NCBI GenBank assembly: GCA_910579685.1
Contig: CAJTVN010000012.1
Span: 24,611 to 88,610 of the forward strand
Length of the DNA: 64,000 bases
DNA from: an uncultured Lachnospiraceae bacterium
GTDB taxonomy: Bacteria > Bacillota > Clostridia > Lachnospirales > Lachnospiraceae
Reading direction: 5' to 3'
The notes below the pieces were generated by a model, which searched no databases, was not told where the DNA came from, and was given only the letters and a program-made list of their open reading frames with translations. This document shows, in pieces, positions 1 through 8,892 of this stretch. The stretch's first letter is position 1. The number at the start of each line of letters is the position of its first letter. The position numbers were made by a program, and so were the translations under genes.

Positions 1-1033
1 GGAGCGCGGAAAGTGGCTTGCTTTTGAAAAGATCTGCGGGGAGGCGGAACCGGAGAGAGAGCCGGAGCCGGACTTTTGCGAGATCACAGGACAGGAAGGC
101 GTAAAAAGAGGGGCGCTGCTTGCGGCGGCCGGCTTTCATAATCTGCTGATCGTGGGGCCTCCCGGATCGGGCAAGACAATGACGGCAAGAAGGCTGCCGT
201 CCATATTGCCGCCCCTCTCCAATGAGGAGAGCCTTGAGGTTTCCGCCATTTACAGCATTGCGGGGCTGCTCGACGGCCAAAAGCCCTATATCGCCAGAAG
301 GCCTTTTTTGAATCCGCACCACAGCGTTTCGCCTCAGGCGCTGACAGGAGGGGGCAGAATTCCCAAACCCGGGGTGGTCAGTCTGGCCCATCGCGGCGTG
401 CTGTTTATGGACGAGATGCCGGAGTTCAAAAAGCAGACATTGGACATGCTGCGCCAGCCCATGGAGGATAAAAGGGTTCAGATTGCCAGAGCCAGCGGAA
501 GCTTTTCCTACCCGGCTGATTTCATGCTGGTGGGCGCCATGAATCCCTGCCCCTGCGGATATTATCCGGATCGAAACCGCTGCCGCTGCACGCCCTATGA
601 GATCCGTCAGTATATTTCTCATATCTCAGGGCCGGTGCTTGACCGTATCGATATCCGGGTCAATGCGCCGGCCTTGCAGATCCATCGGCTGCAGGAGGAA
701 GGAAGAGGGGAGACCAGCGGGGAAATGAGGAAAAAAGTGATGCGCGCAAGAGAGAGCCAGCAGAGACGGTTTGCCGGCACGTCCCTGCGCTTCAATGCGG
801 ATCTCGGACCGGGGGATATGGATAAATACTGTCCGCTGGGAACCGCACAGAAGGAAATGATGGAGAGAATGTTTCAGGCTATGGGATTCAGCGCAAGGGC
901 CTATCACCGGATAGTCAAAGTGGCGAGGACCATTGCGGACGTGGAGGGGAGTGCGGATATTACAGCCGCTCATCTGGCGGAGGCGGCCTGCTACCACGGC
1001 GGAGGGGAGGAGATCGGCCAAAATGGAGAATGA
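1..1033 (+). CDS. comM: YifB/ComM family Mg-chelatase-like AAA+ ATPase (3' part)
   Basis: The frame is open from base 2, so the gene enters from outside the window; the GTG near 152 is internal because sequence before it reads as family sequence (FCEITGQEGVKRGALLAAAG). Visible are Walker A GPPGSGKT, Walker B GVLFMDEMPEF, the NPCPCGY segment and a C-terminal Mg-chelatase-type helical domain; 343 residues are present of a usual ~510, so the N-terminal Lon-protease-like domain is missing here. ComM-type proteins are hexameric helicases linked to DNA branch migration in natural transformation in other bacteria. It overlaps dprA by 11 bases, which fits a shared DNA-uptake/recombination role. The family call is firm; the transformation role is inferred. 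Confidence 0.93.
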   Translation, partial: ERGKWLAFEKICGEAEPEREPEPDFCEITGQEGVKRGALLAAAGFHNLLIVGPPGSGKTMTARRLPSILPPLSNEESLEVSAIYSIAGLLDGQKPYIARRPFLNPHHSVSPQALTGGGRIPKPGVVSLAHRGVLFMDEMPEFKKQTLDMLRQPMEDKRVQIARASGSFSYPADFMLVGAMNPCPCGYYPDRNRCRCTPYEIRQYISHISGPVLDRIDIRVNAPALQIHRLQEEGRGETSGEMRKKVMRARESQQRRFAGTSLRFNADLGPGDMDKYCPLGTAQKEMMERMFQAMGFSARAYHRIVKVARTIADVEGSADITAAHLAEAACYHGGGEEIGQNGE

Positions 1034-2333
1034 AGGAACAGAAATGGGACTTTGGGAGGAAAAGGAGAGGGAGAACGCCTGCAGGTACTGGCTTCACTGC
1101 GCACCGGGAATCGGACCGGGAGCCATGAAGACGCTGGTGGAGAAGCTGGGAAGCGCCTGGAAGGTCTATCAGGCATCCTGCCAGGAGCTTCGCAGAGCGC
1201 TGGGGGAAACGGAAAAGGAAGAGGACGGAAAAAGGAAAAAGGCCGAAGGCCTCTGTGAGTCCCGCATTGGATGGGAGCTTACGGAAAACTACAGGAGACT
1301 GCTGGATCGGGGAATCCGCATGGTCAGTATCTGGGAAGAGAAGTACCCGCAGCGGCTTCGGAAAATAGCAAATCCGCCGGTCGTTCTTTACTATCTGGGA
1401 TCCCTTCCGGATGAGGAGAGGGCGTCGCTTGCCATTGTGGGCGCAAGGGAATGCTCGGACTACGGAAGCAGCATGGCACAGGCCTTCGGGGCGCAGATTG
1501 CCGCCTGCGGGGTCAATATTATCAGCGGTATGGCCCGGGGGATCGACGGAATCAGCCAGAGGGGCGCACTGGCTGCGGGAGGCAGCACCTATGCGGTTCT
1601 GGGCTGCGGCGTGGATATCTGTTATCCGGCATCCAACCGGGAGCTTTATGAAAAGATTCCGCACAGGGGAGGCGTTCTCTCGCCCTATCCTCCCGGGATG
1701 ACGCCCGCAAGGAATCTGTTTCCCTACCGGAACCGGATCGTGGCCGGGCTTGCCGACGCGGTTCTCGTGGTCGAGGCCAGGCAGAAGAGCGGAACCTGGA
1801 TCACAGTGGATATGGCGCTGGAGCAGGGGAAGGATGTGTACGCCGTTCCGGGACGGCTGACCGACAGACTCAGCGACGGATGCAATCTGCTGATCCGGCA
1901 GGGAGCGGGTATCGCCCTTGCGCCCGGTGACGTGGCGGCGGAGCTTTCCGTCCTGATAAACCGCAGAGGAAACAGACAGGTGTGGCGGACCGGGGAAAAG
2001 CTTCGGGATGAGAATAAAACGGGAGCGGACTGCGGACAGGAAAGAAGGGAAGCTGGAAACGAAACGGAGAAAGGGACAAAAACCGAGCGCAGCCGCATCC
2101 TTGCGCTTCTTGATTTGAACCCCCTGTCCGTGGATGAGATTTTTGAGAGGGCAAAAAGGGCGGGAATGAATCTGACCCTTCCGCAGCTTTTGGCCGAACT
2201 GGTGGAGCTGTGTACGGAGGGAATGGCCAGACAGACGGGCGGGAGTTATTTTGCAGGGAAACGGACACAGGGACATTGCGCAAAGGGGAAAATCGTATTA
2301 CAATCAGTCTGGAAAGAAAAACCAATGGAATAG
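1023..2333 (+). CDS. dprA: DNA processing protein DprA/Smf
   Basis: 436 residues. DprA loads RecA on incoming single-stranded DNA. The Rossmann-like core is clear: VGARECSDYG, SGMARGIDG, GCGVDICYP, FPYRNRIVAGL and KSGTWITVDMALEQG. A basic and acidic spacer leads to a C-terminal winged-helix-like segment (about residues 365-420). The ATG at 1023 is chosen because GGGGAGGAG lies about 10 bases ahead and it overlaps the comM stop; ATG 1044 is an alternative. The longer open frame from 933 reads into comM and is not the start. Translational coupling to comM is likely. Confidence 0.95.
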   Translation: MENEGTEMGLWEEKERENACRYWLHCAPGIGPGAMKTLVEKLGSAWKVYQASCQELRRALGETEKEEDGKRKKAEGLCESRIGWELTENYRRLLDRGIRMVSIWEEKYPQRLRKIANPPVVLYYLGSLPDEERASLAIVGARECSDYGSSMAQAFGAQIAACGVNIISGMARGIDGISQRGALAAGGSTYAVLGCGVDICYPASNRELYEKIPHRGGVLSPYPPGMTPARNLFPYRNRIVAGLADAVLVVEARQKSGTWITVDMALEQGKDVYAVPGRLTDRLSDGCNLLIRQGAGIALAPGDVAAELSVLINRRGNRQVWRTGEKLRDENKTGADCGQERREAGNETEKGTKTERSRILALLDLNPLSVDEIFERAKRAGMNLTLPQLLAELVELCTEGMARQTGGSYFAGKRTQGHCAKGKIVLQSVWKEKPME

Positions 2334-2356
2334 TAAGGAAGGGAGTGCGGTAAAAT

Positions 2357-2530
2357 ATGAATACGTTTCTGTATGAGGTGGAGAGCATTGACGGCGATTA
2401 CGCCAATTTGAGGAGGATTGACGCAGAGGCGGCTGAACCCAAGCTGGTTGCGAGGGCGCTTCTTCCGCCGGAAATTGCGGAGGGCACCAGACTGAAATAC
2501 GAGTGGATGCAGTATGAAATAACGGATTGA
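2357..2530 (+). CDS. Conserved-looking 57-residue orphan protein
   Basis: ATG at 2357 with AAGGAAGGGAG 11-12 bases upstream; begins MNTFLYEVESIDGDYANLRR, no Cys, no signal peptide or membrane segment, acidic overall. The pattern of alternating hydrophobic residues followed by 'LLPPEIAEGTRLKYEW' suggests a small beta-barrel-like fold, but I do not recognise the family. It sits 23 bases after dprA and ahead of the topA promoter, so it is probably the last gene of the comM-dprA transcript. Codon use matches neighbours. Function unknown. Confidence 0.7.
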   Translation: MNTFLYEVESIDGDYANLRRIDAEAAEPKLVARALLPPEIAEGTRLKYEWMQYEITD

Positions 2531-2565
2531 CGGGAACAAAAAAAGCCTGTTAAGAAAAATTTAAC

Positions 2566-2594
2566 TTGCACCTTCCGGGGAATTGGTGTATAGT
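2566..2594 (+). promoter_or_regulatory. Putative sigma-A promoter of topA
   Basis: TTGCAC (2566-2571), 17-base spacer, TATAGT (2589-2594), ending 40 bases before the topA start. Good match to the housekeeping consensus; not tested. Confidence 0.65.
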
Positions 2595-2634
2595 GTAGCG
2601 GAATTAAGTATAGAAGCAAGGGGATATGCAGACA

Positions 2635-4722
2635 ATGGCGAAATATCTGGTAATTGTGGAATCACCGGCCAAGGTTAAGACGATAAAAAAATTTTTGGGC
2701 GCCAATTACGAAGTGATGGCAAGCAACGGCCATGTGCGGGATTTGCCAAAGAGTCAGATGGGAATCGACACGGAAAACGATTATGAGCCCAAATACATTA
2801 CCATAAGAGGCAAGGGAGATATCCTTGCCGCTCTTCGCAAAGAGGTGAAGAAGGCGGAAAAGATCTATCTTGCCACCGACCCGGACCGGGAGGGGGAAGC
2901 TATTTCCTGGCATCTGTTAAAGGCGCTAAAGCTGGAGGACAAAAAGGTGTACCGGATCACCTTTAATGAGATTACCAAAAATGCGGTAAAGGATTCTCTC
3001 AAGAACGCCAGGGAGATCGATATGAATCTCGTGGATTCCCAGCAGGCTAGGCGTATGCTGGACCGTATGGTGGGATATCGGATCTCCCCTCTTTTGTGGG
3101 CAAAGGTCAAAAGAGGCCTGAGTGCGGGCAGGGTGCAGTCCGTGGCGCTGCGCATCATCTGTGACCGGGAAGAGGAAATCAACAATTTTATTCCGGAGGA
3201 ATACTGGACCCTGGATGGGGTTTTCTCCATACCCGGAGAGAAAAAGCCTCTGGTGGCAAAGTATTATGGAACGAAGGGCGAAAAGGCGTCGATTTCTTCC
3301 AGAGAAGAGCTGGAGCGGATTATCAGCCAGCTTGAGGGGGCGGAGTTTGTCGTAAGCGAGGTGAAGAAGGGCGAGCGGGTAAAAAAAGCGCCGCTTCCGT
3401 TTACCACGTCCACCCTGCAGCAGGAGGCCAGCAAGGTTCTCAACTTTTCCACGCAGAAAACCATGCGGCTGGCCCAGCAGCTCTATGAGGGAATCGATAT
3501 CAAGGGAAACGGAACAGTAGGCGTCATCACTTATCTGCGTACGGACTCCACCAGAGTGTCGGCGGAGGCGCAGGCCATGGCGGAAAAGTTCATCGCAAAG
3601 AACTACGGAGACGAGTATGCTGCTGTGCCCGCCGAGGGCAAAAAGGGAGGGCAGAAAATCCAGGATGCCCATGAGGCGATCCGCCCCACCAGCCTTGATG
3701 CGACACCGGCACAGCTTAAGGATTCCCTTTCCAGAGATCAGTTCCGGCTCTATCAGCTGATCTGGAAACGGTTTACGGCAAGCTGCATGGCGGCGGCCAG
3801 ATATGAGACCACATCCGTAAAAATCGACGGAGGCGGGCATCGTTTTACCGTGTCAGCCTCCCGGATGATTTTTGACGGCTTTATGAGCGTTTACACCCAG
3901 GAGGAGGAGAAGGAGGAAAACAATACGCTGGTGAAGGAGATTGACACTTCCACGAAGCTGCAGCGGGAGAGCTTTGAGGGAAAACAGCACTTCACCCAGC
4001 CGTTGCCCCACTATACGGAGGCTTCCCTGGTACATGCCCTTGAAGAGCTTGGAATCGGGCGTCCCAGTACGTATGCGCCGACCATCACAACAATCCTGGC
4101 CAGAAGATACATTGTGAAGGAAAACCGAAGCCTGTATGTGACGGAGCTCGGGGAGGTGGTCAACAGCATGATGAAGGACGCTTTTCCCAGTATTGTGGAC
4201 GTGAATTTCACGGCCAATATGGAGGCGCTTCTCGACGGCATCGAAGAGGGAGAGGTGAAATGGAAGACGGTAATCGCCAACTTCTATCCGGATTTGGACG
4301 AAGCGGTGCAAAGGGCGGAGAAGGAGCTTGAGGAGGTGGAGATTGCGGACGAGGTTTCTGACGAGACCTGCGATATCTGCGGCCGCAACATGATCATCAA
4401 ATACGGCCCCCACGGACGTTTTCTGGCCTGCCCGGGATTTCCCGAGTGCCGCAATACAAAGCCCTATTTTGAGAAGATCGGTGTCTCCTGTCCCAAGTGC
4501 GGCAAGGATATTGTGCTGAAAAAGACCAAAAAAGGAAGAAAGTATTACGGATGCATTGACAATCCGGACTGCGATTTCATGGTGTGGCAGCGTCCGTCTG
4601 ATGTCAAATGCCAGAAGTGCGGCGCACTGATGCTCTACAAGGGAAATAAGGTTGTGTGTTCGAACGAAAGCTGCGGCCATGTGGAGAATGTGCCGAAAAA
4701 GGAAGAGGAGGCACGGAAATAA
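2635..4722 (+). CDS. topA: DNA topoisomerase I (type IA)
   Basis: 695 residues. Relaxes negative supercoils. N-terminal Toprim domain starts KYLVIVESPAKVKTIKKFLG and includes TDPDREGEAISWHL; the active-site tyrosine lies in VITYLRTDSTR (about residue 300). Three C-terminal Cys4 zinc-ribbon modules follow (from about residues 580, 620 and 660). ATG 2635 is preferred to ATG 2626: AAGGGGA at 2618-2624 is 10 bases from 2635 but only 1 from 2626, and the family begins MAKYLVIVESP. It has its own promoter. Confidence 0.97.
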   Translation: MAKYLVIVESPAKVKTIKKFLGANYEVMASNGHVRDLPKSQMGIDTENDYEPKYITIRGKGDILAALRKEVKKAEKIYLATDPDREGEAISWHLLKALKLEDKKVYRITFNEITKNAVKDSLKNAREIDMNLVDSQQARRMLDRMVGYRISPLLWAKVKRGLSAGRVQSVALRIICDREEEINNFIPEEYWTLDGVFSIPGEKKPLVAKYYGTKGEKASISSREELERIISQLEGAEFVVSEVKKGERVKKAPLPFTTSTLQQEASKVLNFSTQKTMRLAQQLYEGIDIKGNGTVGVITYLRTDSTRVSAEAQAMAEKFIAKNYGDEYAAVPAEGKKGGQKIQDAHEAIRPTSLDATPAQLKDSLSRDQFRLYQLIWKRFTASCMAAARYETTSVKIDGGGHRFTVSASRMIFDGFMSVYTQEEEKEENNTLVKEIDTSTKLQRESFEGKQHFTQPLPHYTEASLVHALEELGIGRPSTYAPTITTILARRYIVKENRSLYVTELGEVVNSMMKDAFPSIVDVNFTANMEALLDGIEEGEVKWKTVIANFYPDLDEAVQRAEKELEEVEIADEVSDETCDICGRNMIIKYGPHGRFLACPGFPECRNTKPYFEKIGVSCPKCGKDIVLKKTKKGRKYYGCIDNPDCDFMVWQRPSDVKCQKCGALMLYKGNKVVCSNESCGHVENVPKKEEEARK

Positions 4723-4809
4723 TAGTCAGAAATATTGTTTTACGTGTAGTAATTATTGGAAAAAATAAAAAAATTGTATAAAGTTATATTGTAATTCCAT
4801 GCATAAACA

Positions 4810-4838
4810 TTGAAAAATTTAAAAGGATATGTTAGAAT
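4810..4838 (+). promoter_or_regulatory. Putative sigma-A promoter of codY
   Basis: TTGAAA (4810-4815), 17-base spacer, TAGAAT (4833-4838), 39 bases before the codY start in an AT-rich gap of 155 bases after topA. Strong consensus match. Confidence 0.65.
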
Positions 4839-4877
4839 AAAATTTGTAGCGTGAAGTGGAAAAGCGGGAGGCATGGA

Positions 4878-5663
4878 ATGAGCAGCGTACAGTTACTGGA
4901 CAAGACCAGAAAAATTGGGAAACTTCTTCATAATAACAATTCAAGCAAGGTGGTTTTCAACGACATTTGCAGGGTTCTGTGCGATATTTTGAGTTCTAAT
5001 GTGCTTGTGATCAGCCGAAAGGGAAAGGTTCTTGGCGTTGGAGATGCGCAGGGAGTGGAATCCATCACGGAGCTGATCGTGGATCATGTGGGAGGTTTTA
5101 TCGATTCCATGCTGAACGAACGCCTGCTTGCGATCCTTTCCACTAAGGAGAACGTTAACCTGGAGACTCTTGGCTTTGAGGAGGGGGACGTGAAAAAGTT
5201 CCAGGCGATTATCACGCCCATAGAAATTGCGGGAGAGAGGCTTGGAACGCTTTTTATTTACAAATGCGACGCACAGTACGATATTGACGATATTATCCTG
5301 TGTGAATATGGAACAACCGTTGTGGGCCTCGAGATGCTCCGGGCTGTCAACGAGGAAAATGCCGAGGAAAACAGAAAGCTGGCGGTGATCAAATCAGCCA
5401 TCGGTACTCTTTCCTACTCGGAGATGGAGGCGGTGGTACATATATTTGAAGAGCTAAATGGCATGGAGGGTATTCTTGTGGCAAGCAAAATTGCCGATAA
5501 GGTGGGAATTACCCGGTCCGTGATTGTCAACGCCCTGCGCAAGTTTGAGAGTGCGGGAGTGATTGAATCCAGGTCGTCCGGCATGAAGGGTACTTATATC
5601 AAAGTGTTGAATGACATGGTTTTTGACGAGGTAGAGAAGCTGAAAAAGGAAAATATGCACTGA
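4878..5663 (+). CDS. codY: GTP- and branched-chain amino acid-sensing transcriptional regulator CodY
   Basis: 261 residues, the usual length. N-terminal GAF domain (start MSSVQLLDKTRKIGKLL; ligand-binding region about residues 1-155), linker helix, and C-terminal winged helix-turn-helix containing ASKIADKVGITRSVIVNALR and 'SRSSGMKGTYIKVLN'. CodY represses nutrient uptake, peptide transport and often motility genes in Firmicutes when amino acids and GTP are plentiful. ATG 4878 has GGGAGG 6 bases upstream; the GTG at 4851 lacks a ribosome site. The gene lies directly before the flagellar cluster, and a CodY-like box is seen ahead of the opp operon at 39352. Confidence 0.97.
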   Translation: MSSVQLLDKTRKIGKLLHNNNSSKVVFNDICRVLCDILSSNVLVISRKGKVLGVGDAQGVESITELIVDHVGGFIDSMLNERLLAILSTKENVNLETLGFEEGDVKKFQAIITPIEIAGERLGTLFIYKCDAQYDIDDIILCEYGTTVVGLEMLRAVNEENAEENRKLAVIKSAIGTLSYSEMEAVVHIFEELNGMEGILVASKIADKVGITRSVIVNALRKFESAGVIESRSSGMKGTYIKVLNDMVFDEVEKLKKENMH

Positions 5664-5695
5664 ACCGACGAAGGCTGGCTGGAACGGAACGTGGG

Positions 5696-5732
5696 ATATT
5701 TGCAACCAAATATTTCATTTTGTGTTTTTTTT
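5696..5732 (+). terminator. Weak intrinsic terminator candidate after codY
   Basis: ATATTTG / CAAATAT (5696-5702 and 5707-5713) with a 4-base loop, then an interrupted T-rich run to 5732. The stem is AT-rich, so termination may be partial. Confidence 0.4.
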
Positions 5733-5741
5733 AAAATGGTC

Positions 5742-5769
5742 TTGTGCTTTTTTCTAAAATAATTATAAT
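5742..5769 (+). promoter_or_regulatory. Putative promoter of the flagellar supercluster
   Basis: TTGTGC (5742-5747), 16-base spacer, TATAAT (5764-5769). It would place transcription start just before the inverted-repeat element, making that element the leader of the flagellar mRNA. No FliA-type (TAAA-N15-GCCGATAA) site was seen here. Confidence 0.5.
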
Positions 5770-5785
5770 ATAATAGGTATATGTA

Positions 5786-5971
5786 ATGATGCCAGGGTCA
5801 AAAGGTCATGCATGATATGCTTGCATATCTGTGCATGACGTTGGGACTCGTAAAACATGAAAAAGCAGCCCGACAGGGCGGATTTTGAATGTTATCAGGA
5901 TTGTGAGAGCACAAAGTACGAAACAATCCGCAGGTATCAGGGGGCAAAATACCTTTTGACCCCAACATCAT
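5786..5971. repeat. Inverted-repeat (foldback/MITE-like) element in the flagellar leader
   Basis: Together with the promoter this accounts for most of the gene-free 5664-6013 stretch. Arms 5786-5806 and 5951-5971 are 18/21 complementary, with the block GGGTCAAAAGGT / ACCTTTTGACCC perfect. Inside are further hairpins: CATGCATGATATGC against GCATATCTGTGCATG (5808-5837), GCCC-GACA-GGGC (5868-5879), and GGATTGT / ACAATCC. There is no open frame. It resembles a non-coding miniature inverted-repeat element; target duplication is not obvious. Whether it is multicopy needs the whole genome. Confidence 0.6.
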
Positions 5972-6013
5972 GTAATAGATATATATGACAATGTGCGGCG
6001 GGAAGGAGTTTTT

Positions 6014-6403
6014 ATGTTCAATAGCAACGTGTTTAATTATGTAAATGTACTGCAGAAAGCGGCTGATGCGGCGTGGCTTCGTAACGACGTGTTATCTAAC
6101 AATATTTCGAATGTAAGTACCCCTGGATACAAGAGGCAGGATGTGGACTTTGAATCCCAGCTTAAGAGGGCGATGGGGAATACCAGATACAAGACCGTGG
6201 ACGAGAGGGTTTCCAATATCAGAACGTCTGAGCTGAATCCCACCGTTTATACGGATTCCGTGGGATTTTCCTACAGGCTTGACGGCAACAATGTGGATAT
6301 GGATACGGAGGGCGCATATCTTGCGGCCAACCAGATCAAATATAATGGGCTGATTGACTGTATAAACGGAGATTTCAGCAATTTAAGACTCGTAATGAAA
6401 TAG
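6014..6403 (+). CDS. flgB: Flagellar proximal rod protein FlgB
   Basis: 129 residues. Rod component that links the MS ring/export gate to the rod. The N-terminal rod motif NDVLSNNISNVSTPGYKRQD is present, and the C-terminal part carries the amphipathic 'NGLIDCINGDFSNLRLVM' typical of the family. ATG 6014 has GAAGGAG 5-6 bases upstream; the GTG at 5993 lies within that leader and is rejected. First gene of the cluster; flgC starts 13 bases later. Confidence 0.96.
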   Translation: MFNSNVFNYVNVLQKAADAAWLRNDVLSNNISNVSTPGYKRQDVDFESQLKRAMGNTRYKTVDERVSNIRTSELNPTVYTDSVGFSYRLDGNNVDMDTEGAYLAANQIKYNGLIDCINGDFSNLRLVMK

Positions 6404-6416
6404 GGGGTAAAGGAAT

Positions 6417-6866
6417 ATGGGGCTTTTTTCATCTTTTGATATCAATGCGTCCGGCATGACGGCACAACGCTATCGCATGGATGTAATTTCGGAAAATCTG
6501 GCGAACGCCTATACCACCAGGACGCAGGACGGGACGCCGTACAGGCGAAAGGTTGTTTCCTTCGAGCAGAGGGGAGAGGGCGTGTCGGAATTTGGCCGCG
6601 TGTTCAACCGTGCCAGCGATTCCTTTAAGGGGAAGGGAGTCCGCGTAGGGAAGGTTATGCAGGATACCTGGACGGAGATGGTTATGGCTTATGATCCGTC
6701 CCATCCGGATGCGGATGAGAACGGGTATGTGACCTATCCCAATGTGAGCGTGGTCACGGAAATGACAAACCTGATTGATGCCAGCCGCTCCTTTGAGGCG
6801 AACGCCACCGCATTTTCCGCCAGCAAGGCGATTGCGGTGAAAGGACTTGAAATGAGTCAACAGTAA
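6417..6866 (+). CDS. flgC: Flagellar proximal rod protein FlgC
   Basis: 149 residues. Rod protein; N-terminal flg_bb_rod motif (MTAQRYRMDVISENLANAYT) and C-terminal TNLIDASRSFEANATAFSAS are conserved. Secreted by the flagellar type III apparatus without a signal peptide. A GGGGGTAAAGG ribosome site precedes it. Part of the flgB-flgC-fliE trio. Confidence 0.97.
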   Translation: MGLFSSFDINASGMTAQRYRMDVISENLANAYTTRTQDGTPYRRKVVSFEQRGEGVSEFGRVFNRASDSFKGKGVRVGKVMQDTWTEMVMAYDPSHPDADENGYVTYPNVSVVTEMTNLIDASRSFEANATAFSASKAIAVKGLEMSQQ

Positions 6867-6909
6867 ATCACTGTAGGGTAAATCTTACAGAAATCCGGGA
6901 GGAAGAAAA

Positions 6910-7224
6910 GTGGATATCTCATCTTTATATAATATATCTTCGGACGTGATCAGAAAAGCGGCCGAGGAGGGAATGATACAGTCGCCTGCTGCGGGCGGCG
7001 ACTTTGGAAGTATATTTGACAAAGCTGTTGACAGCCTGAACACAACCAATGCCTATCTGTCTGATGCGGAGAATGAAAAGCTGAAATGGGCTCTGGGCGA
7101 GACGGAAAATACGCACGATTTGACCATTGCGCTGCAGAAATCTTCCGCTGCGCTGCAGTATACGGTAGCCATTCGAGACAAATTCCTGGAAGCATACAAA
7201 GAACTTATGCAGATGCAAATATAA
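6910..7224 (+). CDS. fliE: Flagellar hook-basal body complex protein FliE
   Basis: 104 residues. MS-ring/rod junction protein. Recognised by 'LTIALQKSSAALQYTVAIRD' and the closing AYKELMQMQI. GTG start at 6910 with GGGAGG 7 bases upstream. Position between flgC and fliF is canonical. Confidence 0.95.
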   Translation: MDISSLYNISSDVIRKAAEEGMIQSPAAGGDFGSIFDKAVDSLNTTNAYLSDAENEKLKWALGETENTHDLTIALQKSSAALQYTVAIRDKFLEAYKELMQMQI

Positions 7225-7260
7225 AAAGCTCTTAGAGTGCAAAAGAAACAGGAGTAGATC

Positions 7261-8874
7261 ATGGCGGACAGAGTTAGGGAACTATTAAATAAATTATTAG
7301 AGTGGTGGAACAGGTTTTCCACCAAACAGCGGACTTTTATCATTGCGGCATCAGCGGGTGCTGTTATTGCGATTGCTATTTTGCTCTCAGTTGTGACAAA
7401 GCCGAAGTATGTGCTCCTTCTGGATGCGCAGACGACAAAGGAGGCCTCCGAGGTAAGGGATCTTCTGGAGGCGGAGGGCCTTCTGTACCAGATTTCCGAT
7501 GATGGGAATCAGATCCGGATCAAGCGTGAGCAGCAGGCGGACGCAAGGCTGTTACTTGCGGCAAATGATATCCAGGCAGTGGGATATACATTGAGCGATG
7601 TGACGGAGGGGGGCTTTAGCACCACTGAGTCCGACAAGCAAAAGAGATATGAGTATTATATGGAGAACAGACTGGCAAATGATTTCATTGCCAGATTTTC
7701 TTCTGTAAAAAGCGCAGTTGTGGATTTGTCAATTCCCCAGAACGACGGCACGCTGATCGCCACGAGGGAGGAGGCGTCCGCATGGATTCTTCTGACGCTG
7801 GACGGTGAGTTCACTGAGGACAATGCGGCCTTTCTGGCAAAAGCGGTGAGCAGGGCCATCGGCAATGAGACGGAAGAGGGCATTATCATTACGGATACCA
7901 ACGGAAATATGCTTTTTTCCGGGGACAGCAATTACAGTGCCGCAGGGACGGCGAGCTCCCAGCTGGGAATCAAGACCCAGTGGGAAGCCCAGGTCAAGAA
8001 TGAGGTAAGGCAGGTACTGGTTGGAACCAATGAGTTTGACAAGGTGGAGGTTGCCAGCAATCTGAATCTGAGCTTTTCCTCCAGCGAGCAGACGTATCAT
8101 GAATACCTTCCGGTGGAAGGAGGAACCCAGGGCGTGAAGAGTTCGGATCGAACCTTCACCTCTCAGTCAGAGAATGCCGGAGGGGGAATTCCCGGAACGG
8201 ATTCCAACGGGGAGACCCCGGAATATGAATATCAGGATTCCGGCAATAGCAGCACCTCCACGGAGGAAACGGAAAACAATTACCTTCCCAGCGAGCGCAT
8301 CACCAAGACCACGGGTCTTCCGGGCTCCATCAATTATGAAAGCTCCTCCATTGCAATTACGGCAATCCGCTATAATATCGTGCGGGAAGAGGACATTGAC
8401 GCACAGGGGCTGCTGGACGGGATCACCTGGGAGGAGTACAAGATAGCAAACGCACAGGCCGACAGGATTACCGTGGAAGATGAAATGTATGACGTGGTTT
8501 CCAAGGCCACGGGTTTCCCAAGAGAGAACATAGCCTTTGCGGCGCGCACGGAGAACATATTTCTTGACAGAGAGGGCCTGCATATTGCGGCCTCTGACGT
8601 GATCCAGATCGTACTTATTATAATAATTCTGGCGCTTCTCGGATTCGTGGTATTCCGGAGCATGCGTTCCGACAAGACCGTTCAGGAACAGCAGGAGCTT
8701 CCTGAGGAGCTTCCGGTGGAAACACTGCTTCAGTCACAGCCCGAGCTTGGAATTGAGGATATTGCCATGGAGCAGATGTCTGAGACCAGGAAGATGATTG
8801 AAAAATTTGTGGACGAAAATCCCGAGGCGGCGGCGAGCCTGCTGCGCAACTGGATTAATCAGGATTGGGGCTAA
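7261..8874 (+). CDS. fliF: Flagellar MS-ring protein FliF
   Basis: 537 residues. Builds the membrane-supramembrane ring. Two membrane segments are visible, about residues 20-45 (TFIIAASAGAVIAIAILLSV) and 445-465 (IQIVLIIIILALLGFVVF), with YscJ-like ring-building domains between them and a Ser/Thr/Gly-rich linker near residues 290-340. The cytoplasmic C-terminus (EAAASLLRNWINQDWG) is the FliG-binding tail. fliG follows after 18 bases. Confidence 0.97.
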   Translation: MADRVRELLNKLLEWWNRFSTKQRTFIIAASAGAVIAIAILLSVVTKPKYVLLLDAQTTKEASEVRDLLEAEGLLYQISDDGNQIRIKREQQADARLLLAANDIQAVGYTLSDVTEGGFSTTESDKQKRYEYYMENRLANDFIARFSSVKSAVVDLSIPQNDGTLIATREEASAWILLTLDGEFTEDNAAFLAKAVSRAIGNETEEGIIITDTNGNMLFSGDSNYSAAGTASSQLGIKTQWEAQVKNEVRQVLVGTNEFDKVEVASNLNLSFSSSEQTYHEYLPVEGGTQGVKSSDRTFTSQSENAGGGIPGTDSNGETPEYEYQDSGNSSTSTEETENNYLPSERITKTTGLPGSINYESSSIAITAIRYNIVREEDIDAQGLLDGITWEEYKIANAQADRITVEDEMYDVVSKATGFPRENIAFAARTENIFLDREGLHIAASDVIQIVLIIIILALLGFVVFRSMRSDKTVQEQQELPEELPVETLLQSQPELGIEDIAMEQMSETRKMIEKFVDENPEAAASLLRNWINQDWG

Positions 8875-8892
8875 AGGGAAGGAGGCAGTTTT

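Noticed and set aside
960..2276. Long open frame on the minus strand opposite dprA
   Set aside because: It mirrors a clearly coding dprA, has no ribosome site and reads as low-complexity Pro/Arg/Ser sequence.
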